From the NCBI GenBank assembly GCA_003439945.1, contig QVRM01002098.1, positions 510,501 through 574,500 of the forward strand: a DNA stretch of 64,000 nt, read 5' to 3'. Under the pieces are notes generated by a model, which saw only the letters and a list, made by a program, of their open reading frames with translations, was not told the origin of the DNA and searched no databases. Positions 54,961 to 64,000 of this stretch are shown piece by piece; position 1 is the first letter of the stretch, and every line of letters begins with the position of its first letter. Source of the DNA: Dermanyssus gallinae (taxonomy: Eukaryota; Arthropoda; Arachnida; Mesostigmata; Dermanyssidae). The position numbers and the translations under genes are program-made.

Positions 54961-56012
54961 CAGGGAATAGAAGACCTCGTTAATAAAAATATTTTTTTCT
55001 ACTCAATAATACAGACATCCAGTTAAATGCGCATTTTATGACGATTATTTTGGTACCAGATCTATGGTGTCCGAGCGCTGTGAATGGTCATAAGGTTATG
55101 ATTTTCATCATCATTTTATTTATTTCACTCATATTGAGTATGCATATAACATAGATAATTATACAGATTATACAATTATACAGTCAGCTGCTCGCGGCAT
55201 GTTATTCGAGACAGGCAGTGCAGCGATCTCTTCGCAAAGGCCAGGCAGGCAGACGCATGAAACTTCCTACACGCCTGAGAGCACAGTCGACAGATGCACT
55301 CCGTGTACTCCTCGTGGAAGCTCGTATTCGAACAAACCAGGTGATGATAGCCATGAACTATGTATCTAGTATAGACGTGGCGATTGTCACATGCAAGACC
55401 AGACCAGAGGTGAGAGGCACTGAAAATATCCAGGTCTCCAATCTTTCGTCGGGCTTGTTCAACTTTATTTTCCCATTCTGAGGTAAAGCCCTCGAATGGT
55501 ACTGTACGAGGCGTCTTCAACCTCAATCGAATTATCCCAACAACCGGTGCACAGCCAGACATAAGGTACACAAAGCGGCTCCTTGCCCGCATTTACAGGC
55601 AAAGTACCCGCGTCATGTACATTGAGAAACACCTTTCAAGCAAACCAATAGGGTTATGATTTTGAGGTATTGAAGGTGAAAGTTAAAGAGTGAACTTCAA
55701 TCTTTTCGAATTACCTTCTAAACGATCATGTCACATCTTCCAGCCGGTGTTATTTTGAGACAACAGAATCATTCTCACAAACTCGACGGTGTGGTTTTTT
55801 TTTCTTGTAGGAGGACTAGTTGTCTCGCAATCACACAATGTGTGTTCCAATATCGGGCAACAACACCAGTATCATACATTTTTGTAGTGTCCCTCTCACT
55901 CCGAAACAGACTTCTCAGAGACTATCTTTCATTAGAAAAAAATATTTGTTTTAACGAGCCCTACAATTCCCTATATCGCTTTCGGTATAGAGAAAATTTT
56001 CAGAACGCCCTG
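54961..56012. mobile_element. Foldback element interrupted by LINE-B
   Basis: Starts CAGGGAATAG and ends ACGCCCTG with TA flanks. It shares TTGGTACCAGATCTATG and CAACACCAGTATCA blocks with 47124-48188. Removing the insertion at 55106-55651 rejoins the right-arm sequence. The left arm is much shortened. Confidence 0.7.
55106..55651 (-). mobile_element. LINE-B 3' end inserted into the foldback element
   Basis: Flanked by GGTTATGATTTT on both sides (55094-55105 and 55652-55663), a 12-bp target duplication. The minus frame 55592-55176 encodes RLRLKTPRTVPFEGFTSEWE, then YIVHGYHHLVCSNTSFHEEY and TECICRLCSQACRKFHASAC. This is a terminal Cys/His cluster. The 3' end reads TGAGTGAAATAAATAAAATG. It is 5'-truncated, as expected of LINE insertion. 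Confidence 0.8.
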
Positions 56013-56116
56013 TATATATGAGCGTTATTACTGTGACCAATCTATATCGAATATTTTTGTCGCACCTGATAATCCTCCCTTCTCTCTGTCTGTTTCCTAC
56101 ACGTAAACATATACAA

Positions 56117-56117
<1 letters not shown>

Positions 56118-56206
<89 letters not shown>
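56118..56206. repeat. (TA)n microsatellite, about 44 units
   Basis: It directly precedes the 5' break of the plus-strand LINE-B copy. Confidence 0.95.
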
Positions 56207-56209
<3 letters not shown>

Positions 56210-57345
56210 GCTTGAGAACTCGAGTCCTGCTTATACTCGCCGAAATCGGGGTCCCAATAGGAATGTTGACATTGATGACGGACGTGCCACAGTCCAATCA
56301 GATCATCTTGGACGAAGGTATAGCGGAGCACCTAAGCATAGAACAAACGGCAGGCTTTGCCCAGGGCGAAAATTTCATTCAATCATCATCTCTCAAAGCC
56401 CTTCGCTTTTTTTCTACTGGTAGCCGAGTTACCAACACGTATACAGACCCGACACCCAGCTGTAAAGATAATTATGTATGCCGACGATCTAGTAATCTTC
56501 TTAACAGCAGATACCATTTGCAACAGGCGCTGGCTACGTTGTCGTATGTCGTGGCGTATATGAACGTAGTAGGCCTAAAAATAAATATGCTGAAGACAGA
56601 AGCTATGAAGTTTAGGCACGCGGGCATGCTGGCCGTGACCGATAGACTTAGGTTAAATGGACAAGACCTGAACTATGTAAATAAGTTCACATATCTCGGT
56701 ATCACAGTGACCCCCTTAGCTAAAACCTTTGATGCACATATAGAGGAGGGGTCTCGAAAAACCTTGATTGCAGCGACAGCTCTTAAGAAACCCCAGATGC
56801 TCTCGATTAAGGCAGCGCTAGCTCTATTTGATATTAAAATAGCGCCAATTGCATCATACGGGATCCGGTTTGTGTGGGCAAAGCTAAGCTCGGCATAACT
56901 TGGTGCACTCGATCGGTGAAACCAGCTTATTTGAAACGGGTACAAGATTTGCATACGTCAGCATACAACCGCCTCACGCATTTGCTGTGCGATGCTCCAC
57001 TATTTGTGAAACAGATAAAAAAACAGTTCGCGCTCCCAGACACCCCCGGGCGAGTTCATACGGCGATATGAAGAGAAAATCGCAGAGATCGACCTACATT
57101 TTTATATGACAGATGCAATGATTAAGTCAGAATGGAAGGGCACGGGCAGGACAAACAGGCACATAACCGCCCGTTTTGCTGTGCACGGTTTTCACCACCT
57201 TCTATGCCAGAAAGACCCTTGTCATGAACCCTGTGACACATGTGTTTGTAAATATTGTTTTGGTTTATGTGTAAGATATGATGGCAGTGAGTGCAATGCA
57301 ATCTCCTCGCTAACAAAGCTGGCACTGAGCGATTTTTATTATTAA
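56207..57345 (+). mobile_element. LINE-B, reverse transcriptase to C-terminus
   Basis: IIMYADDLVIFLTAD (56500 region) carries the catalytic YADD. NVVGLKINMLKTEAMKFR, NKFTYLGITVTPLAKTFD and ALFDIKIAPIASYGIRFVW are the following palm and thumb motifs. The C-terminus FAVHGFHHLLCQKDPCHEPC then DTCVCKYCFGLC is the same Cys/His cluster as at 55106. Frameshifts occur near 56400, 56520 and 57065. The clade is not resolved. Confidence 0.75.
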
Positions 57346-57379
57346 GATAATTACGAGGCTGTAGTGATATTGATCATAC

Positions 57380-58125
57380 TGTATATTTTACCCAATCTTG
57401 TGTAGAGAGACACAAAGACAACAGTGGTGCCAGTACGGGACTGGCTTTCTTTCTAATGCATCGAGGTAAGCGTGATGGCTATCAACGAGAGTATATACTC
57501 GTACATGTCCAACGTTCATGATACTCAGTCGCACTCACAAGAATGCTTGTAGAAAAACATTCGGGAAAAACGGTACATACGCATATGCAAAGATACGAGA
57601 ACATATACAATACATGCGTATATACCGGTTGTTCCGTAAAAAAAGTGCACGCATTTTAACAGGTAGCAAACATTTATAGAACACGAGCAAGTTGTTGGTT
57701 CGAGAATAACAGACAATTCTGCTTCATCTGAAAGATAATCATGTTGCTTATTGTATGAAAGTTGTGACGCGGAGGCTGAATATATACATCGAGAATGTGT
57801 TGCTCCAACTGCCAGCGAGCTCTCGCACACACAAGTATTCGCTAAATAGAACAACAACGTCCAACACGGCGCCAGAACAAGGACACTATGCATGTGCTCA
57901 TTGCGCATACCATCATAGCCTGCTGCCTTGTCGTTACGTTCGTTGCGTTATATTCCGATGCCTTTTATAATGACTTCGTACCTGTTCACGAATATTGCGT
58001 TGCATCAAGGTCGCCTTCTGCCAGGCGTCGACGAAAGGCAACACCTCATGTAGTATCGCATCCTGGGACGCAATCATTTCCGGTAAATAATTGATATGTG
58101 TCGTTGAGCTGATCGGGCAAAGACC
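57380..58125. other. No recognised gene
   Basis: A minus-strand frame at 57908-57525 is Cys- and Tyr-rich without family resemblance. GTTCCGTAAAAAAAGTGCAC near 57632 could be a decayed transposon end. Confidence 0.35.
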
Positions 58126-58129
58126 TGGG

Positions 58130-59260
58130 CTTCTTTTCTTATGGAGAAGGGTTAAATATTCTTACGTAAGGGTCCCACTTCCCATCTCGAGCAGTGTGGG
58201 ACTCGACCCCAGTAGATGGATGTTAGCCTGCTGAGACCCATACTCACTAAACGTAGCTCCGCCATGAAGCTTCACCCTCTGATGGCCCAGATCTCCATAG
58301 AACAGTACAATACGCCATTAGGAAAAGTGGCGAGTGCCACTTAGATCATTTGACCGGGGCTATTTACGGGTTGCTCCAACGTTTGACATGTCTTGTACAA
58401 AAACTGCAAACCCGCGTCATTCAGACCCACGTAATCTTCTAGTACAGCAGGCAAACATCTGGCAGATTTGCTCCTCTTCTATCTTCCTTGTTAGTCAATT
58501 TGTTTCTGAATTTTGCAATTGCTGTGGCTCTAGCCTGTTTCTGTAGCTAACATTTTAGAAGAGTATGGGTCGAGTCATCTTCTGTTCCTGCCTGGCAGTA
58601 AACACAGATCGCCTAGGGGTTCCAATTCAAAAGAGGTAGGTGCGTGAGGTAATAGTTTAGTTCTCCCCCGACCGCTCAATCAAATATTTGATGTTTGGGA
58701 TGAGGGATTGGAGAACGTGCCCTGATGCTCCGAAAGGAATGGGGTTCTATTTGGCTTGCCATGCCTCCAGTGCTTTCTCTCTCTCTCTCTCTGCTTCCTC
58801 ACTGCAGCTTGAGTTGTTGCCACATAGTGTTTGCCTCTCCTCCACTTTTAGGTCTCAGGAAAGAGGTCCAGCCAGCACGAGAGCAGAGTTTGTGCTAACC
58901 TTGCGATACGCCTAGATAATCCTGAGGGCCACCACTCTCTGAGTGCTTCCAAGGATCTCTCTTCCCATCTTCGTTCTCAAAGAGGTCTTGAGCCTGACTA
59001 GGGGCCCAAATAGCGCCAAGGATTCGTCATCAGCAATCTACTTGGACCCACCTTCTTTGTAAACGTTAGCAGTATGGCCTTGTCTTTCTCCGCAAAAGCA
59101 AGGCCATACCCCTACTAATACTGCGACCCAGGCTTCTCCGTTGTTGCTGCCATTTGTATGTCAGATGCTGTTCATCGGCTGTCCAGTGGGTCTCCAGGCG
59201 TTCGAGGAACCATTTCCGCTTTGAAGTGTTTATGCTCCGACAGATTGTCTTGAGCATGAA
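58130..59260 (-). mobile_element. R1-like LINE, degenerate copy
   Basis: The 3' untranslated part (58130-58400) is about 80 percent similar by eye to 52985-53230 and to 27265-27440. Further 5' the minus strand retains INTSKRKWFLERLETHW, compatible with the region upstream of the C-terminal finger. Too decayed for a continuous ORF. Confidence 0.55.
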
Positions 59261-59299
59261 TGCTAGGGGTCAAACATGGACTGCACTCGATCTGAGTTT

Positions 59300-60357
59300 T
59301 GAGGAGTTTTGTGCCTTCTGGGTGCAGACGCCGCGAAAGAGCCTACGGTTTAGCAGATCAAGAGGGAGCAGTGTTCGCAGTGAGATTTAGTGCAATGGGG
59401 ACGTGGATTCTAATGATCGCACCCTCAGAGGGAGAAAGCAAGAAAGGTATATTTATATATTCATTCATTGATTCTGAAACCTTTGGTTAAACATATTTGT
59501 TTATCCAAATGTTTCGGAGAGTAAGTCTCGTTGGCTCGTACTGAGATTTAGTGAGAAAATTACACGGAACAAAATCAGCAACTCGAAGCGACGACGTGCG
59601 GTGTAGGCTCGGTAACTTAATAATGCGTTTTTTTCTCTTATTATGCTTTGTAAGCAGAAGTGATTCTCAATTGAAAGAAATTCAACAGAGGGATGGCCGA
59701 TATAATCCATATATATGCACATGCATTCCACACAGGCTGGTGGGTATAATATCTATAAGCACATACCAAGGCCAAGCATGCTGAGCATACATAGAGTATA
59801 GGGCGAAAAAAATCTAAACTGTCGGCAGCATTCACAGTGATTGTCTGTATCCTCTGATTCCTTTGACCTTTGAAGGTCAGTATGCGTCTTAGAAAGGTTC
59901 CACCGGCAACGCCTAGTTAGACTCGACTCGATTGCCTCTTTTACGTATCCCGACCTCCATATATGTATCTCTTGACACCGAAACAGTCGACATTTTTGTT
60001 GTTTCTTTTACTACTACGGCTCGTTAGTTACAGTGAATACGGCGACTACGTACGGCTCACACACACACCAGTCCCTTGAAGTATTACTATGCATATCGGT
60101 AGCTAAGTTTGCGATCTGCGACAAGCCTACTTACTAGGTAATTATTAAATATTATTATCGAGTAGAGACGACGACAGGTGATTGTGGCACTAGGAGTCGT
60201 GAGTTTAGTATATGCATATCAGACACGGGCGAAAAACGCCCTTTCTGCAAAATGCCCTTAATTGTTGCAATTGCTAATAATGTGTAATTATGTAATTTTT
60301 AAGCTAATGAGAAATTACAGAATTTAAATAAATTTGCCGTCCAGAAGAGACGGTTCC

Positions 60358-60403
<46 letters not shown>

Positions 60404-61180
60404 TATACGTTGGCATTATGCAAAAATGGCTTGTCATGTCGGATTATACTTCAAAGAGCCAAATTAACAAGCTGTTCTTGAAGGGAAGTTATTACCGTTA
60501 AAATAACCCCGTATTAAGGATACTTATCACGCTTCTTGATGAGCTGATGACTCTGTTGTTTGCAATAGCGCAGTAGTTGTTGTTAGTGTTGTGGTAGCAC
60601 CCGTGCACGGTTACAAGTAAACGGGGGGTTAGCGCGATGTGTCGGTCTTCTACAATAGCGTAATGTCAATCGAGTACTGCGTAAGAGAACCAGCCGGCTC
60701 GGTGCACGGAGAATCTTATGGGAAACTTTTGAAGGTAGTACTTTAAGCTCTAGTCTCTAGGCGTATCGATTAAAGAAGTTTTTTAGTCTCATTAATATTA
60801 TTATAAGTTACGTTGCGAGCAGGTCTACACAAACATTTGCTGTTCGTGTTCACACCACGCATTTATTCTGCCAAAGTTGACAGAACAAATAAATGAAAAG
60901 GGCCCAACAAAGTCATTTCAATTATTTTTGCTTTGAAAGAATATGAGCAGTGCCGGTATTGAGCCTACGACGTCAGTTTCACACTCGTCGGCCAGCGCCT
61001 CCACTCTACCACGTCGACAAAAATAATCAATGAATGAGTAATAGGTGAGCTAAGACAGATCGCAAACTTAGTAACCCACAAACATAGTAAAACATTAAGA
61101 TGCTGCATATTGGTTTGAGATAAAGAAAACGATTTTCCAAGGATAGGAAGATCGGGGTATCTAATAACGGGTAGCGAATC
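59300..61180. other. No recognised gene
   Basis: Contains a (TA)n array at 60360-60401, a CA-rich stretch near 60060 and a degenerate tRNA-like segment on the minus strand near 61020-60950 (GACGTGGTAGAGTGG). I see no coding feature. Confidence 0.4.
60360..60401. repeat. (TA)n microsatellite
   Basis: Twenty-one TA units. Confidence 0.95.
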
Positions 61181-61184
61181 GAAT

Positions 61185-61300
61185 CTAAACTTTTTCTTTC
61201 GAGCTGACTCTCAGCCAAGATTTAACGTCCATGGAACCGCTCTCGCATAGCTTCATAAGCGAATCGAATCTAACTCCGGCGCTTCCGGTGGAACCTTTCT
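61185..61300 (-). mobile_element. SINE2, partial copy
   Basis: The minus strand reads GGAGTTAGATTCGATTCGC (B-box remnant), then GACGTTAAATCTTGGCTGAG and AGTCAGCTC, matching the middle of 30934-31185. Confidence 0.5.
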
Positions 61301-61379
61301 GAATCTTGTTTGGACCTCTAAAAGTCCCATGAATGAGAGGAAATATACGGTCAGATGAGTCAATCATTCAGTGTCACTG

Positions 61380-62200
61380 TGAACAGTTCTACGCTTCACC
61401 TTACACTCGCTACATTATACTCGCCATGTATAGACTAGGTACGTCTATTCATAGTATGCCTGTCAGCCCATAACAACGGATATGCATAGTATAGCCGTAA
61501 GTACCGATATGCATAGTAACACTTGCATCATGCATCATAACTGATTGAATAAAGTATTTTATATTTGTATATCTATGCCTGCACACCGCTGACTCATTCA
61601 CGTCCAAAAAACCAGGTCAAGTATTGTAGCTAAACACCTCGAGCGAAGACCTTCGGGGCCCTCGACTCCTCTACGGCACAGTTCCGCTGCAAGGATTCCC
61701 GACATGATTCCACCAAGGCGTCTACGAATCTTGCTAGTGGACGATGTTCAGATGTGGGCCAGAATCTCGGCAAAAATCATCGATCGCTGCGGTTATATCT
61801 CCTCCTTTCCGAAATTGAGCCCCTTCCACCCTGTTCGCAGTACGAATTAAAGACGACTTTATGCGCGTCGTCTCGTGCACTCGGCCTTCATTTCGTTCCG
61901 CATAGAACGCTCAACATTCGGAATGCGTTAAACATTGTCGCCGTAACCACCTTTTTACCACGCATTCGAGCACATGTCAAGCATTTTTCATCATGTCGAC
62001 CTGGCTTAACCGTAAACATCGTTCATGTCCTGACCAACGGCAGACTTATCCACTTAGCGATCGGTGTCCAACATCGGGGACCCTCTGGGACCCGTTTCGT
62101 CTACCTCGACATAATGATCTCGTCGCCTCCCTGAGGTCAGCCGTTAGTGTGTGATTCCTCAACGACTGCATGTCGGTGAGGGACCCGTAGACTCTACTGG
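61380..62200. other. Unassigned stretch with one open frame
   Basis: A 126-codon plus frame at 61754-62134 (CRPGLTVNIVHVLTNGRLIH) has no family I recognise. Upstream, GATATGCATAGTA is repeated three times in diverged form near 61470-61520, followed by AATAAAGTATTTTATATTT. That could be the end of an LTR, but no partner LTR is visible. Confidence 0.3.
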
Positions 62201-62229
62201 CTCACAAAGGACTATTATTTGTACTTAGG

Positions 62230-62920
62230 TCTCTGTTCTTCCCGTGTCTAGCAATTGTTACATACATACTGTTTATTTCGCAATAACATTGCATTTCGAG
62301 ATGGTACATAACTACAATACAGTTCATTATATAAAATTTGAACACTTCAACAACCGTCCCACCGGGCGAAAAAGTGCAAAGACCGCCGATGCGTCTGGCA
62401 GCTCGGTGCGTGGTATTTTTAGCGCGGCATATCTGCGGGCAGAACCGACTACGACATTGGTCGCTAACTTGGTGAACTCCTTAGGTCGAACATACCAAGT
62501 CATTCATGATAACCATGCACAATGTACCTTGTGTACACGTGTTGGCTAGTGGCATGCCATTCCATCCTAAAGCTCCTTGGCGTACACATCCAACTGCGCC
62601 ATTTCTGCCGAGGCCTTAGTCACTTTTCCCTGCCACTCCAACAAAAATTGCTTAAGTGGTCCTGTGATAGGTGACCTAAGCCTGACTCTGATTGTTTCCG
62701 CTGCCGACCCGCAACCCGCTAGCAGGCTTATAAGCCTGTCGCTCTCTAGCTGCGAGAATATCAGCGCGTTGTTGACCTTAAATAAAATTAACAGCGACGG
62801 AAAATATACAGCATTTGGTTCGATAACACATCCTCTATATAACCTTCTGTTTAGGAGTTTGTTTAGAAGGAAGTATATATGGACTGCAGAGTGCAGGGTC
62901 AGCGATATATAACTCTGGAT
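62230..62920 (-). mobile_element. LINE-B 3' fragment
   Basis: The minus strand reads QLESDRLISLLAGCGSAAET, IRVRLRSPITGPLKQFLLEW and QGKVTKASAEMAQLDVYAKE, aligned with 55592-55450. The following Cys/His cluster is destroyed by stops. The 3' end GAAATAAACAGTATG matches the other LINE-B tails. Confidence 0.65.
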
Positions 62921-63211
62921 AACACATTTGCTTCATACAGATAAATATGCACATTTGGGTGCTTGATGATAAAACGACGGAATATCATGTGTTCAAAAGT
63001 CAAGACGTTGATTTGACGATTTGATTTAGTTTAATCTCTAAAATGTTCAGGATCGTAACGTAAGATCTGCTGACATTAATGCACCAAGATCCTGCGCAAT
63101 ATTTGCGATAGGCAATATTACGCGCGACCTTCGTGCATTAGTTGAACTGATATCCAGATCGGGAGAGCTACGTTTCAAAACAAGACAGCTCAGAACAAAT
63201 AGTCCCATTGT

Positions 63212-63999
63212 TTAATTATCACTGCACCAGCGACTGATGGCGTCGACAGCGGACTCTATTGCAGTATGCGCTGAGGGAGAGTCCAAGGGAGTGGATTTTT
63301 TTGGGTAGTTAGCGTACAAATCCTGAGGGGTTCGCGTGAGTCGAGGAAGGCCCGGGTTGCGTGAATGGCTACTTCGGTCCCAGCCGGCGTCGCGAACCCC
63401 AGTTGATGTGCACCACTTGCGTGAGAAATAACGGCTTTGTTGTGGTTGCATCCAATTTTCGTGGCGAGCCTGCGTAGCGAAGACGAACATGCAATGGGAC
63501 GTACCGATCCGTCCTTTTTCTTAAAGGCAAATAATCCTGCACCAAATATCAACGGTTGGAGGCAAGAAGGAGGGTTGCCCCAAAGAAGAATGTCAACAAC
63601 CTTTGCCAATGCGGAGAGCAGGCTAGCTCTCCGCCTTGACAGGGAAAGAAGGTTCATTAATAACCGGGCTCTTATAAAGTCTAGCCCTGCGGCGGAGCTC
63701 TTGGAGAAGCTCTTAATAGCCACTTGAATGTTTTGCTTTGACGTGACATAGGGCATAGAGATTCTGGTGAGTGTCGGCCATTCCAGGTTTTCGGGAGCTG
63801 GTGGGTGTTGCTCTCGCAAGGCCTCTATACGGTCAATGCCAGGCGTTATAGTATCTGTAGACACAATAAGTTTGGCGGCGCCAGAAACATTTCCTTTGGA
63901 GAGTTTAATAATGGAATAATGGCGCACAATATCACTCCTGAATGGTTTAAGGGTCGAGGCGCGGGAGTGAGATGTGGCAATCACGTCTGACAGACGCAT
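63212..63999 (-). mobile_element. LINE-A reverse transcriptase, N-terminal part
   Basis: The minus frame 63999-63256 reads KGNVSGAAKLIVSTDTI, LREQHPPAPENLEWP, SFSKSSAAGLDFIRARLLMN and KKDGSVRPIACSSSLRRLAT. HPPAPE and the K-D-G-x-x-RPIA-x-x-x-x-LRRLA-x-K block are hallmarks of the same family that carries the RPDG domain (43930). It is frameshifted around 63450-63300, where the second frame continues. It runs off the window edge at its 5' side. The catalytic YADD is not included. Confidence 0.75.
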
Positions 64000-64000
64000 A

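Overview
This window is eukaryotic nuclear DNA. It has spliced genes with GT-AG introns, very long introns, dense (TA)n and trinucleotide microsatellites, and many decayed DNA transposons, LINEs and SINEs. R1-type and R2-type LINEs with abundant mariner relics point to an arthropod. A chelicerate such as a mite or tick is my guess, but the species cannot be fixed from the sequence.

Three host genes can be rebuilt by joining exons with matching phase. (1) An F-box/leucine-rich-repeat gene lies on the minus strand, with coding exons at 6975-6892, 4568-3303, 2902-2513 and 1968-1399, about 770 aa. It has a 5' non-coding splice and an acidic, Gln-rich tail. (2) A COA1-like gene, a mitochondrial cytochrome c oxidase assembly factor, lies on the plus strand. 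Its exons are 10427-10450, 13972-14100, 15149-15230, 19502-19620 and 20181-20513, with an AATAAA at 20596. (3) A TBC1D7-like gene, a subunit of the TSC complex, lies on the minus strand. Its exons are 39111-39038, 30693-30557, 28171-28044, 27689-27492, 26462-26256 and 24287-23553, about 492 aa. A His/Gln-rich insertion of roughly 185 residues interrupts the last part of its TBC domain.

The F-box and COA1 genes diverge from the 7-10.4 kb interval. COA1 and TBC1D7 converge across a roughly 3 kb intergenic stretch. From about 39 to 43 kb lies triplet-repeat-rich DNA upstream of TBC1D7. From 43 kb to the end I find no host gene, only a transposon graveyard.

The mobile elements fall into families that recur in the window: LINE-A, with a C-terminal zinc-finger plus RPDG...WD domain; LINE-B, with a C-terminal Cys/His cluster; R1-type LINEs; one R2-type LINE with a restriction-like endonuclease; several mariner-superfamily relics; about 1 kb foldback elements with TA target duplications; two tRNA-derived SINE families; a 139-bp SINE-like element with clear target duplications; and a core repeat with a terminal hairpin. 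Much of this sits inside introns of the three genes.
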